A stretch of DNA of 64,000 nt from Colletes latitarsis (taxonomy: Eukaryota > Arthropoda > Insecta > Hymenoptera > Colletidae): contig NC_135140.1 of assembly GCF_051014445.1 (NCBI RefSeq), forward strand, positions 16,795,501 through 16,859,500, written 5' to 3'. The notes under the pieces were generated by a model, which saw only the letters and a program-made list of their open reading frames with translations, did not search any database and had not been told where the DNA came from. A program made the translations under genes and the position numbers. Shown one piece after another: positions 52,101 to 63,484 of this stretch; position 1 is the stretch's first letter; every line of letters starts with the position of its first letter.

Positions 52101-55100
52101 AAAAATTTTGTTCTCGAACGTTGCAACGTGCCTTATAAGAGACTGTTTGCAGGAAAATTGTTTTCCCGCGTGTCCTTCGAACGGGGACGCGTCGAATAGG
52201 TTCAAAATAAAATTTTCGAAGAGCATCGTCGAAACGTAATTTTTATATATTTTTGCCCGGGGCAAAAATTAAATTCTGACGAGCACGATTTTCGCCGGTG
52301 GCGGAATCAATTCAATTTCAGGGAATTGGAAGCTCATTGAAAGAACTGGGGAGGTACTGTCGCGTTTCTATCGAGCAACGGAGTTCCAAAGGACTTTGCC
52401 ACGGGATGCCAGATTAATCGGTCGACCGCAATTGTAGTTTCTCGGCACTTCCATTATCCGATTATCAGAGATTTGTTCTTCCGCGTGGGCGCGCCTAATC
52501 GACATGGGAAATTGCACATGAAAATTTCAGGCGTTCCATAGTCTCCGGCTGTTTGAAACCTCAGACTTTCACGAAGTACTTGGAAATTCCTCGCGCGATT
52601 ATTTCTGTATCGCCTTTCCCCCGTTGAAAATAACGATCAGATAACTTAGTATTTCACTACTATTTCGAAGTCCTTAAACCTCGTTGCATTTGTTTAAATC
52701 TGGAGCAAAGTAGCAATTCGTATCACCAATTTCTGTATAAACAGTCAAACATCAACAGGATATCAATTCATAAACTGTATCGACAATCGAGCTATAGCAG
52801 ATTTAATTCATCTGCTATATCGACATTTCTACTCTAGCTGAGTACTAATTTGCTTGTTACATTGACCTACTCTAGCTGAGTACTAATTCACCTGCTATAT
52901 AAGTACTCGAACTCTAATACTGTACCAATTAGTTTGCTATATCGACATTTCTGCTCTAGCTGAGTACTACTTCGCCTGCTATATGGGTATTTGAACTCTA
53001 ATACTGTACCAATTCCTTTGTTATAGTAACATTTCTGCTTCTAGGAGTCGTCTGACAACCTCATATCGGAGAACTATCACAAATGGAATGTCTCCAAAAT
53101 TTCTCCGCCGATAGAAGAAACATGAAACTACGAAATACGCACGCACACGCGTCCTCAAAGAGCGGGGTATCGTATCTGATCTATTTTATTGGGAAGTAGG
53201 GACGTTAGATCAATTTACCAAATGTCCGGTTGAACAGGGGGGACCTGTAATCATTTCAATGATATAGACCTCGTTCCAGGCGCTTATGTGCCTGCACATG
53301 CACGATACATGCATAAATTAACCATTCCGTGCAATGTGTCTTCGTTACTGGAATTATGGTCATTTAAGCTAAAGTTGGTTAGATCGCGAGGCAAAGCTAA
53401 GGGGACACATTGGCATTTTGGGTCGAAAATCGAAGGTTCTCTAGAATTTTTTTTTTTACGAAGGACTACATGGAACAGGATCAAAATTAGAGTCTAATTA
53501 GTCTAATGAGATTTATATTATCTTCTAAAATAGTTCTTAGTTATTGTTTTTCTTTATTGTTTTGAAATTAGACGTATCGTCAAGATTTAGGATATCTGAT
53601 GGTGTTATTCCATCAGCAGATCCTTGAAACCGCTCAATTCCATGTCTCGTAGATCTTAATCTATATTCCCCGTAGGAGCTCTTTGTCCCGTGTTAATATT
53701 TAACTACCTAGTGTTTCTTCAGCCCATTCAGAGAAGAAGGTCGGTATAGTCGTCTCTTTGGTTATTCAATTTTAATAACAGCAGAACTTTCCTACGTATC
53801 TTTTTGCTTGTGACACATACAGTATGTAATAGATGAACAAAAATCTCGTTGGAAAATTTACGAAATCAAGAAGTTCCTTGATGCAATGGGAATAAATAAT
53901 TCTAGGTAAAACATATTATAAATTTATATTATCTGTATATTTATACAGCCTATTTTCTTTAACGGGATCTGATTCTATCAACAATGACCGCACGTGTCAC
54001 GATGAATCATTCGATTACAGAAATTACAATTTCTACATTGTTCACTCTATCTTTATAATAGCAGTATCGATGGACTGGCGAGGTTCTCCCGATGAAAACG
54101 AGTCCAAACTCGACCATGTTCAAAAGTGTTCGTATTTTCGAAATTTTGAACCTTTTTGATTTACGCACGATTCAAAATAATCCGAGTACCGTCGTGTTCG
54201 TACTCATTTTTCTCGGCAGAACCTCACCGATGCATCCGTACTATTATTATAACGATATAAAATAATATATTTATAAAATAATGTAAATGTTGTGAAATGA
54301 AATTACTGCGTGGTGTTTGTATTTGTCATCTAATACTCGAATCAAATTTTGTTCGTCTCTGATTGTGATTGCCCACTTGACACTTGTAGTTCTGGCATCA
54401 AGTGCCTGGACAGGGGTCCTGACACTTGTTGCCGAGACACGCTTCAATCATAGAACCAATCAGCGCTGACCATGCACTCTGGCCTATAGGTAGGTGAACT
54501 GCCTATCAGGCCAGGTTGTCACGAGCAGACTGTCCGATCGTTCACCATTTTCTATTTTTCTTGGGCTTCTGAAAACATTCAATACAAAGTGCTCTCAAAA
54601 ATATCGAAACCAACTATACCTGTGTAGTCCAAAATAGTCTTACGAGTTGTTGTTTTCAAAAACTGATGAAAATATCGTCTCTATTTTCTTATTTGTCTTA
54701 CTTTCTTACACCGATGACATTAGTAGTACAGTGAATTATATGTAAGACCATTGGAGTCGCTTTGAAGTTACTCGTATGTATAGAGGGTTAATGAAAGTGA
54801 GGACATAGTTGTTTTCAAACTATTTAATTTTAACACTTGGGAATTTTTGTATTTTTACTTGGAACCTAACTTCCACTGAAGAAGAATTATTGAAAATTGA
54901 CTTTACAAATGAGTCGCTTTAATGTAACAGAAACGTTTCCCAGCAGTTTCTGTTAACTTGGATAGAATTGTTCGTGAAGTCGTTCCTTATTCTCGTATCT
55001 GCCCCCTACACGCGATAAGAAATATTTTCTACGTTTGCAGGGGGCGATAAATTTATAGAATTGACATGGGGAAACTTGCCAATTGTGACGCATTTTAATA

Positions 55101-58100
55101 ACATCTATTAATAGTCCAATAAATCAACATTATTATCTAGGTAAATATTTTTAATAATGGATAAAGAATAGTTGAAGTTTTCCATGAAAGTATTGCAGTG
55201 GAGAACTACTGAGACACCTAGGCAAAGGACGAGTATACAGGGTGTTCGGCCACCTCTGGGAAAAATTTAAAAAAGAATAACAATTTCTTGACTGAGACTT
55301 CATTAAAAAGTTATTAACAAAATTAAATTAAAAAATTTCAAATCGTTCTAAAAAAATTATTTTCGTTTACGGGGGTCAATTACAATCATTTTTGGTCATT
55401 AAATATACCTTCGAAATCCTACTCACATTCGAGAAAAAAATTCGAGAAGGTGTGAAATTTTTTGGTGGAAAAAAAAAATTTCAAATCGTTTTGGAAAAAT
55501 TATTTTCGGTTGCGGGGGTCAATTACAATAATTTTTGGTGAATAGACATACCCCCGAAATCCTACCCATTTTCTAGAAAAAAATTCAGTACGGATGGAAC
55601 TTTAAGCATTAATAATTTTTTAACAAAGCCTCCATCAACAAATTGGTATTCTTGATTTTCGTCTTATTTTGGCCTCTAGAATCTCCCATTAAAATTTTTT
55701 CCAGGGGTGGCCGAACACCCTGTATACAACAGATTTTAAACTCAATTTCCTCGGAAAGTAAGTTTCGTATAAAAAAATTGATTCCCCAGTTTTTACTCAT
55801 TTTTGGACGTTCTCCACTGTATCGTAATACAAATTACGCCCCGCCTTGGCAGCGATTTTATCTAAATTAGTTCGAAAGTGATCTCTCCTCCAATTTTCCG
55901 CGATTATACCTTGGAGGAAACTTAAATTCTGATTAAGTGAATATGCCGTGCAATCTTGGACCTTGAATCGTGTATAATTTTTTCACGTTCAAATTTTCGA
56001 AAGTTATTGAAAACAATTTCTTCGATCAGGAATTTTCAATTCAGGAAAAGCCTAATTTTAATGGCCCAAATACCAAAGGATTATTGCTTAAAAATTGCTG
56101 TCGAAAAGTTACACCGTCGTAAACGACCGCATAATGAACTTTAAACATTGTCCCGCGTGCGGAAATGGGACAACAATGACGGCGAGTAAGCATTGATAAT
56201 GATTCAAAGAACTCGCGGGTTATCATTGCCCATCATCGTCCATCTAACTCGGTCGACAATAGAACCATGCAAAGCGGAGGAAGTCTTCTAGATCATTGAT
56301 CACGTCGCATTGTCTCACGCTTCTGTAGACAAGCATCGAACCGTTTAATGACGAATGTAGCCTAATTTCTAATTTCGTAGAAGAAGAAAATAATACACGT
56401 ACTTATTTTATTTCACCTTTCACTTGTCAGGTACTTATTAATTATCAAATACTATAGTAGACGTCGAAGCAGAGAAAAAGATAGTTAAAAGTACTCATAA
56501 GAATAGTCACAGATTCGTCATACAACTATACTACAAGTAATCGTTAGAGTGGATAGGGAGTAGTTGCTATATTAATGCGACAATAGTTATTAGAATAGAC
56601 ATTAGAGCAGAAGATAGAGCTGTACAGATTTATAGAGATAATAGAATTTCTTTCGATCATTGGAAGGGGGTTGAAAGTTGCTCCCTGCAGCCCTAGTATC
56701 TGTCAATGACTTAGGTATTTAATTAAGTCAAAGTTATTGCTATAGCTAGGGAATTTTCGGAAGATTTCCTATTTCTAGTTCTCAAGGGATTCTCAACTTC
56801 GATCTAACGCGGACCTAAGCAGACGCATCCTTAGAGTCTTGACCTATTTTTCCGTGGTACTTCATTTTCGAGATGGAACTTTGTAAAATTCATTCGAAAC
56901 TTGCGAGATAAATATTTTCCCTTTCTTTCCGGTAAAGTTTTTCTGCTTATTACTCTACAGAAATTTCTTCTCCTGCCTGGCTGTGAGAAGTTTTATTCAA
57001 AAATTGAAATATTACGATTATATATTCACTTATTTACATTTATTATATATTGCTTCGAAGTGAGAGCGCAGTGTAGCTTCAAAGTTCAGATGCGATCTTA
57101 ATGATAGCTGTTCGCAAAGTGAAAAAGTCACGAGTGTACGGAGGTCAAAGATAATCGTACACACCGAACAGCTATCACATTTACTTCAGACATCATCGTT
57201 ACGTGGCCCTCGATATTTACATTACACCAGTTACTCGAATGTCTACTCGTAGTTATTTAATATTTATCGGTGTATTATTTTCAACTCTATTGAATGAAAA
57301 ACATTTCGAAGATATGTGAAAAAGATAGTCGTTAGAGCAGGGAACTGATAGATACTATAGTCCTATAAAAGTAGTCGCTAAAATAGTTATGTAGTTGACA
57401 TTACAGAATACTAAAAATAAAGGTGAGCACGAACAAGAAGTAGTCACTGGTAAACACAACAATAGTCATTAGATTATAGATTGAAACAGTAACGAAAATA
57501 GTAGTTAGAGTAAGAAGTCAGTGGACTCTAAATTGCTATAAACGCAGTTGTCAACACAGACATAGAATTGGTATTATAGTAGGAAAGAATTATGTAACAC
57601 ATTGAAAAGAATGATATATCAACAATATTGTAGTTGTTCTCTCTGTTATCAGTCGTAGGGGAGACATTTCGTAAACATTTCTCCCGTAACCAAAATTTCT
57701 GCTAATTTATTCTTACAAAATTAATCTCTGATTTCGACATCAGTCTGTCGCGTTAATCGCCTTATCCTTGACATAACTAATAACCTTATGACACGGAGAA
57801 CAGAGTGAATCTCACTTACAGTCTATCGCTGAGGCGTTAATCAAAAAATTCGCAACGATAATCCATCGAACCCGTTGAATTGTTTCGTTCACGCAGCGAG
57901 AAATAAATACACCTCCGAGAATAAATTCACGTTTTTATCGGAATGTGAAAATGGACAGGCCATTATTTTTTTCATTTAAAGAAGAGACTAGAGTCATTAT
58001 AATGGAGATTAGAGTAGAAATAAATATAGTATTTAGAGCAAATAGTCAGGTATTAAAGTGCTATAAAAATAGTCATAGAGTTGGTATTATAGTATAGTAA

Positions 58101-61100
58101 AAATAGACGCCAGAATGGGCAAATAGTATGCACTGAGGTAATACTATAATAGTCAGCAAAATGGACAATTAGAGCAGAAACAAAAATAGTTGTTAGAGCT
58201 AAGTTGCTATAAAAGTAGTCGTCAAAGAGAATAGCAGTTCTTGTGTAACCTCGTGTTAAATATTTTGTTAATTTACTTTCGTAAAAGCAACTGTGTGTGA
58301 AAGTTCAAAGCGTTAATCTAAAAGTTGACATTAAAGGGAAGGATAATCTATCGAATCCGTTTAGACGTTTATACAGCACGGCCAGAAATAGGTATATTTC
58401 TTCGGCGAAGTCGATACCGCGTCACCATTCACAGTGTACGAAAACTTTTATGCTGGATACGTATCTGCGGGGGTGGAACTTATTTACTTGGTCCACACAG
58501 AATTCCTCCGAGACTCCAAAGGGGTAGTTCCATGCATTTTAGAGGCGCACGTACGTCGAGACAGCCTGAACAAACTTGAATGAGAATTTGTTGCTGCGTA
58601 GGGTAGTTTACGCCCCATTGTAGACTGCCAATGGGTTTCCCATGTAAATTGAATCCAGAAGATTGATACACATATTTCGTTTTGTGTGTTTTGCGCTCTC
58701 AGAAACGAGTTCCATATCGATAAAATAATTTTTGTATTCGTCGATGCGCCGGGTCGAATCGTTCGCCATATTGGAATGCAGAGGAGTTTGCAAATAAATT
58801 CTAATCGACGATATATTTGCGCTTGCCAATATTTGATATTCATTTACATTAAATCATTTTTTATCACAACAGTCGCTGGATGTAACGAAGATTATTTTAT
58901 ATAAAAATTATAAATATACAACACTTCGTGATAAGATAGCTATTCGTTTTGGTGTGGATTTAGGTTATGTAAGTTAATGTAAATTTGGAAAGTTGCGATA
59001 GTGTCCGACAACCTTTCTTATCAAGCTATTTACAGAAAATGGTTGCTTTATATTTCTAGGAAAAGTTCGAGGTTTTTCTCATTGAATAATTTTGAATTTG
59101 ATGTTAAATCGGGGTTGGACCAAAGTTCGAAGCTTTATTGAAATTTTAAAAATTAATTGATACGATTATAGTAATATTTTTAACGTACGTATTGTTTAGA
59201 AGCAAGATGCAAGTTTCAATAATCTCTGATTAAAATAATGGATTAACGATGTCATTACTTATTCTAAAGTCGTCGGGGTTCATTTGATAACGAGCACTCT
59301 CGAGATAAGTATGATTAAAGAAGTTTCAGGGGAATCGAGCGTTCCTTAGGTTCTTTAAAATTCTATTAATCCCTTCCGACAACATATGTTAGAGGAAAGG
59401 CGGAGAACTCTGCAAATATCGTTAATGTTCGACACGGATAAAAGAGTTACGTGACTTTTCGCGAATCATTTCGCAAGTTAGATAATGGAAAGGTAGAAAA
59501 ATGTCCTTGGAGGTGTTTTATCCGTGACAGAAAATTCAGTGTGCTTCCAAAACGTGTTCTACAATTTATATATTTTCCCTCGAGTAACTTCAATATCTAA
59601 AACAATTTTTTAATTGTCGATTAACAACAAAAGTGCTTCAGAGAAAAGAAGAGAAATTTCCTAAAATATTCAGGGCCCAGAAATTTGTTAATCCCACGAA
59701 ATTTGCCCCCAGCCCCACGAGTAATTAATAAAGATTCGATTTTTTATTATAATATTGGCGAAAGCCTAGTTTCTTTGGAGAAAGAAACGCCCAATTTTCG
59801 GCAGCTTTTTCCCTCATAGAAGGATACGTTTTCTCGAGTAAAAGAAAAACCACCAATTTCCTCTGAAAGGTGCGCAATAAAAAAAAGGAGCGCTATTTAC
59901 TCGTCCCTACGACGAACTCTCTTCCGAGAATGGTGTATCGTTCTTTTCGCCTAATACTCTCGTAAAACGAGCGATTCTCGCGACAAAGACGAAGCGATAA
60001 TTAGTGCAATCCACCATCGATAAAATTCCTTAATATTTTTTCGAAGAAGAACAATTAAATATCGTCCGTCGTTCGGTTCGTTCGCAGAAAAATTATTTTC
60101 GCGACAGAAGGTCGCGTTAGTCTCCTCCGACTACCAATAAATCCCTCGAGGATGCTTCTGGAAAAAAAGTATATCATTCTCTCTCTAATTTTCCTTCTCA
60201 AGGAGGAACTTTCACGACAGAAGAGTGGAGGGCCGTTTGTTCCTTCCCTTCGGAGCTCGCGAAAGCCCTGAAAGTTTCGTTAAGGAAGACGTATAATTCC
60301 TCTCTCGATTCTTCGACGCACCAACAGCCATTTTTATGGCAAAGAAAAACGCTCGTCCATTTTTTACCACCGCAGGCTTCGAATCTTTTTCCAACGAAAG
60401 CAATTTTCTCCTAATTCCGTTATTTGACAGACACTACTTTCACAACGGAATATGCTATTTGTAGAATTTTTTCCCCCCGCTCGAAAAAAGCCTTTTCTTT
60501 CTCTTTGGATCTCAGGTTTAGACTTTGCTCTATTTCTCGATGACCACTTTTTTTTCAATATTTGTAATTGATCATTTAATAATGGAAAAGAGTTTAAAAC
60601 CGAATTAAAAACTTTTTAAGTGTATTATAGTTTCTGGTATTTTCCCCCCCGTATTGTTTCGCGTTGGAGAAAGTTTTTATTCCTCTTCGCGAGCCCGTGA
60701 AACACATTTCCATACGAGGAAAGTACATAGCACTTCGACTAATCCTTTTCTAGAAAATCCAATTTCCAGTGGGGAAAATTAACCCTATTTATCACTCGCG
60801 AACACAATTGTTTTTCTAGTGAAACGTGTAACAACTTCTCGATTAGTCACCAACCGAAACGAACCAGTTCCAAAATTAAAGGGAGGTCCAAGTCACCCAT
60901 AGAAGCTAATCTAATCTCACTTTAAAACACTAAAAAAATATTCTCTAAAAAAAACTTGAAAAAATTCTCTGTTGGAAAAAGATTCTGTCTAATCCGTTCT
61001 GAAATATTCCCCTCCCCCAAGGTGAACCTGATCTTCGCCCCCAAAGCACGTCCAAACTCTATTCCCCGAGAGTCCTGACTATAGTTACACCCTCATCGTC

Positions 61101-61215
61101 GCCCTGAGAAAAATAACGAAATAATCCTCGACTGCTTACCGGCCGATGCGGCACCCGCGAACAGGAGGAAGAGGCAGGCAAGGACCGTCCCCGGGAGTCG
61201 AGGTGGATGCCCCAT
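34200..61215 (-). CDS. apoLpp: Apolipophorins precursor (apoLp-II/I), 24 coding exons
   Basis: Seen: exons 61215-61140, 49944-49918, 49842-49658, 49402-49220, 49103-44556, 44484-43978, 43894-43708, 43638-43419, 42993-42701, 42619-42425, 42306-41587, 41519-41335, 41250-41030, 40921-40348, 40251-40007, 39323-39080, 38997-38761, 38691-38558, 38383-38226, 38020-37831, 37677-37539, 37008-36820, 36680-36435 and 34418-34200 join in phase to 3373 codons plus TAA, the usual size of insect apolipophorin precursors (about 3300-3380). Residues 1-25 are a signal peptide (LACLFLLFAGAASA). A vitellogenin/LPD_N region follows. A furin-type RGKR ends at residue 714, where apoLp-II should part from apoLp-I. 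A helical stretch spans 2516-2707, a vWD-like region about 2790-2950 (GLLGNGNNEPYDD, 2930-2942), then a Cys-rich tail. Known: it is the scaffold of hemolymph lipophorin, made in fat body, carrying diacylglycerol and other lipids. Intron 21 is GC-AG. Confidence 0.95.
34531..36288. mobile_element. TTAA-flanked piggyBac-type non-autonomous element
   Basis: The element starts CACTAAACC directly after TTAA (34527-34530) and ends GGTTTAGTG directly before TTAA (36289-36292), so it has inverted termini and the target-site duplication typical of piggyBac-type transposition. Subterminal CGGTCAAATGACC-like palindromes occur near both ends (34572-34584; about 36075-36090 and 36257-36270). No transposase frame is present in the 1758 bp. 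The middle is occupied by a ~220-bp triplication. Confidence 0.75.
35330..35960. repeat. Tandem triplication, ~212-223 bp period
   Basis: The marker AAAGTCGGATCGA recurs at 35364, 35587 and 35799. Each unit continues AAAACCAAAA(G/A)CCATTTT, then a GGGGAG..TTTTGCCGCTTCTAA-type segment and a (C/A)GCGTCTAA segment. The third unit is the most diverged. The whole lies inside the TTAA-flanked element. Confidence 0.85.
37009..37538 (-). other. Apolipophorin intron 21 with a GC-AG boundary
   Basis: Exon 21 ends CTCGAG|GCAAGT (donor bases 37538-37537 are GC) and exon 22 follows TTTTCCAG. This is the only join that keeps phase 0 into EAKQGDAEKK. GCAAGT is the usual form of the minor GC donor class. 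The intron is 530 bp with nothing else recognisable. Confidence 0.75.
39324..40006 (-). other. Apolipophorin intron 15 with a GC-rich insertion
   Basis: A 683-bp intron. Its central part (about 39430-39680) is clearly GC-richer than neighbouring introns and contains nested inverted repeats: CCACTCAC (39580-39587) with GTGAGTGG (39651-39658), enclosing ACCCTGTA (39613-39620) with TACAGGGT (39635-39642). It is probably an inserted repeat element; I could not name the family. Confidence 0.55.
40252..40347 (-). other. Apolipophorin intron 14, 96 bp and open in frame
   Basis: Donor AAG|GTACGT and acceptor GGTTGCAG are both good. The length is a multiple of three and there is no stop in the exon frame, so retention would add 32 residues without breaking the protein. 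Confidence 0.8.
47433..47444 (-). other. Furin-type cleavage site codons (RGKR) in apolipophorin
   Basis: Codons for Arg-Gly-Lys-Arg (residues 711-714) lie between LL and EVKQG. This fits the R-X-K/R-R consensus and the position, about 700 residues in, at which insect apolipophorins are split into apoLp-II (N-terminal) and apoLp-I (C-terminal). Confidence 0.85.
49918..49944 (-). other. 27-bp microexon 2 of apolipophorin
   Basis: Flanked by TCGTTGCAG and GTGAGT, this nine-codon exon encodes the first cysteine pair of the mature protein (KCSIACHG). It lies between an 11.2-kb intron and a 75-bp intron. It is phase 1 on both sides, so skipping it would keep the frame but remove both cysteines. 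Confidence 0.8.
52780..53045. repeat. Degenerate minisatellite, 84-bp period
   Basis: CTCTAGCTGAGTACTA recurs at about 52833, 52870 and 52954, and ATACTGTACCAATT at 52917 and 53001, both giving an 84-bp offset. CTGCTATAT(C/A/G) is a further shared word. Confidence 0.75.
54069..54240. repeat. Imperfect long inverted repeat (foldback)
   Basis: The left arm, containing GGCGAGGTTCTCCCGATGAAAA (54076-54097), pairs with the right arm, whose complement reads GGTGAGGTTCTGCCGAGAAA. Arms of about 45 bp enclose a loop of roughly 75 bp. This may be a small MITE or a structured RNA. Confidence 0.6.
54394..54515. repeat. Two adjacent stem-loops in a GC-richer patch
   Basis: Stem-loop 1 (54394-54433): GGCATCAAGTGCCTGGAC pairs with GTCCTGACACTTGTTGCC, 15 of 18 positions, with a 4-nt loop. 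Stem-loop 2 (about 54479-54514): TGGCCTATAGGTAG pairs with CTGCCTATCAGGCCA with one bulge and a 5-nt loop. No coding frame is associated. Confidence 0.6.
55238..55722. mobile_element. Complete 485-bp element with long terminal inverted repeats
   Basis: The left end CAGGGTGTTCGGCCACC and right end GGTGGCCGAACACCCTG are perfect inverted termini, each flanked by TATA (55234-55237, 55723-55726). Inverted similarity continues about 90 bp inward on both sides (CAATTTcTTGA/TCAACAAATTG and TTAAAAAGTTATTAA-type words). The centre holds two units of the 143-bp repeat (marker GTCAAT at 55375 and 55518). There is no transposase, so the element is non-autonomous. Confidence 0.8.
56450..58230. repeat. Scattered TTAGAG / ATAGTC degenerate repeats
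   Basis: Three clusters (about 56450-56645, 57320-57560 and 57980-58230) are built from variants of ATAGTCGTTAGAGCAGA and ATTAGAGTAGAAATA. A related set of GTTAGAGCA words appears at 61857-61955. Spacing is irregular. Confidence 0.6.
57102..57177. repeat. Perfect 13-bp inverted repeat hairpin
   Basis: TGATAGCTGTTCG (57102-57114) and CGAACAGCTATCA (57165-57177) are exact complements. Inside them GTGTACG (57134-57140) and CGTACAC (57156-57162) also pair. The 76-bp structure lies in apolipophorin intron 1. Confidence 0.75.
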
Positions 61216-61331
61216 GACGTCCTCGTAGACAGAAGTCTCGGACTTGTAGCACTTTCACACAATATCAGCCGTGGACACGATGCGGCCGCGGGAGAACACC
61301 ACAAAAGCACCGATGCTTTTCTTCGTCCGTG

Positions 61332-61339
61332 CTTTTATG
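61332..61339 (-). promoter_or_regulatory. Probable TATA box of apolipophorin
   Basis: On the minus strand GCATAAAAGC lies about 120 bases upstream of the start codon. A start site near 61300-61310 would leave a 5' UTR of roughly 90 nt. A nine-base G-run (C9 on the plus strand, 61350-61358) lies just upstream of it. A strong TATA suits a highly expressed fat-body gene, but use is inferred. Confidence 0.5.
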
Positions 61340-61399
61340 CTCTCGTGGGCCCCCCCCCTTCTGCGCGTCATCAGAGTCCCCCATGGTTGCTGGACATTG

Positions 61400-63308
61400 G
61401 CATACGGTTCGTATGTACTCATCGCTCTGACACTGAGATAACCAGACCCCGGGAGCAGTACTGCACAAGGAAACAAACGACGGGACGGAGAACGTTCGTC
61501 ACAAGTTCGTGTCCGGATCCTTGAACGTTCATTCGAATCCGAGACATGAGATTAGACCCTTTGTACCGTACTCGCGACGTCTGGTTGTTGTTCGTCATGC
61601 CCCGATCATTCGTCATTCGTTGCCCGTTCATTTCCTCGTCCACCGTTTCGAGAACGTTGGCCTTCGCCGCGAGCGTTTTAGAGGTTGAGGGTGAAGAGTT
61701 ATCGGTGGTCTCGTTTTGGTTAGACCAGGTGTCTCGAGCATTGGCACGAATGACTCGTGGGGATGGAATTTCATGCTTTGTTGACGATAGAGAATTTACT
61801 AGTATTTTTATTTAATCTTTGATTAGATTATATGAAAGACACCTTGGACTCCTTTGGGTTAGAGCAGGTTTAATGAACAGGTGAAGTTAGAGCAACTATA
61901 TTGTGATTAGAGCAGGCGAAGTTAGAGCAACTATATCGAAGTTAGAGCAGATATGTCGAGCAATGGAACATGCTTTTTTAGCTGAATTCTGTTTGTCGTT
62001 TAAAGTATTGATTAAATTTGAATTGGTATAAAAGGTGTTGGAGGATTGGTCCAGGTGTCTCTGGCGGATGAAGTTTTATGCTTCGATAATTTGATTAATT
62101 TTTATATCGAACGGGAAACATATTTATAGCTTAAGTGTTAGATGGTATAGATGAAGAATATATTTGCACATAAATTACTAATTAAATTTAAATCGATAAG
62201 ATAAATTTGCTAAGTTAGTGGCCCCTGGGGAAGGATTTGCTGCCTTAATAATTAATCCAAACAATCTCAGAACTTAATTTTCTGCTTGCTGAAGCTTAAT
62301 TTTTTTCCTTTTTTCTTGAATACAGGACATATTTGTTGTACAAATTGATATGAAAGATAGCTATCCTTTGAGTTAGGTTAATGTGCTTGTGCTATTATTA
62401 AATGGAGGATACTCTTTTTTATTAAATAGCAACTGTAAACATTTTTGTCATTTATAATTATTTTATAAATTATTGACACAAGCGAATTTGTGAGATTGAG
62501 TTTGAAAATCAAATTAAATTGAAAACGCTTCGACGTTGATTTTTTAAAATTGCACGCAAACATTTTCTATTTTCTGTTAACGGAAATGCTTGAACTCTGT
62601 ACCGAATAGAGATTGAAATTCTTGTCAGGTCTCGCAGAATCATACGTCACACGCACGTTGTGCCATAACTTCGACCGTATTAAGGAATGCCAACTTGGAC
62701 GGCGATAAGATTGATTTTTCAGTGGTTTTGTGGAGTTATTTGAACTTGTAGTTTATTTTACGAGAAATTACATACAAAAGCACTCAACCTATCTTCGTCA
62801 ACAAGAGATACACTTATTTTTACCGTCACGCCTATTTTTGTCACTAATATTGCGTTTGCAATGAAATCTGTAGTCTTAATAATAACAATTATTAACTTGT
62901 TCCTAACATATCCAGTGTTTTTTTAATTCAAATATGTTAGAATATCTGAGAATTACATTTTAGGATTTTTGAAAATTGCGTACATAATATATTTGTTATT
63001 AAAAATGTCAAAATAATGGAAAAGAAATTGAACAAAGAATAGTATAGCAATTTTTCAGCAATTTATTCTTTCACATTTTAGATATTTTGTAAATTATTCT
63101 CCAACATTGCAACAATTTTAAAAAATAATTGCTTCGAGTGATTTCGGGGAGGGGAGACAATGCAGAAACGGGTTGAAAAAGACTTCGAAAAACTAAAATT
63201 TCATACCACGATCATCATGGAACGAGATTTTTTGTATCGGTGTGCATTCACGGGAGATTTTTACGAACGAGATCGAAACGTTCTAACACAGACACTGCAT
63301 AACATACA
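61400..63308. other. Upstream region of apolipophorin
   Basis: No gene is supported. A GC-richer block (61400-61760) is probably promoter-proximal. GTTAGAGCA repeats occur at 61857-61955. The rest is AT-rich. Confidence 0.45.
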
Positions 63309-63484
63309 GAAAAATCGACAGGGGGTGGAAAAATATTTCGGCAAAATTAAAAGATTTCAAATCGTTCTAAAAAAATTATTTTCAGTCGCAGGGGTCAATT
63401 ATAATCACTTTTGGTGAATAGACATACCCCAAAAATCCTAGGCATTTTTGAGAAAAAAATTCTTTACCAAAAAAATATAATGTC
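63309..63484. repeat. Single-unit copy of the 143-bp repeat element
   Basis: Shares the left border GAAAAATCGACAGGGGGT and right border AATATAATGTC with the array at 18239-18846 but holds one unit instead of four. The interior has the family markers TTTCAAATCGTTCTAAAAAA and GGGGTCAATTATAATCA. Confidence 0.85.

Larger units (their letters stand above)
49945..61139 (-). other. Apolipophorin intron 1 (11.2 kb)
   Basis: Spans from GCC G|GTAAGC after the signal-peptide exon to TCGTTGCAG. No nested gene is convincing. Its named contents are minisatellites (52780-53045), foldback structures (54069-54240, 54394-54515, 57102-57177), a TIR element (55238-55722) and scattered TTAGAG-type repeats (56450-58230). 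The segments 49945-52780, 53045-54060 and 58230-61139 appear featureless. Confidence 0.7.

Noticed and set aside
53590..53623. Short hairpin GATGG/CCATC as a terminator or miRNA
   Set aside because: The stem is short and mismatched, in AT-rich intronic DNA, with no supporting context.
58297..58579. Overlapping 76-119-aa frames on both strands in apolipophorin intron 1
   Set aside because: No conserved motifs; similar open stretches on both strands indicate composition rather than coding.
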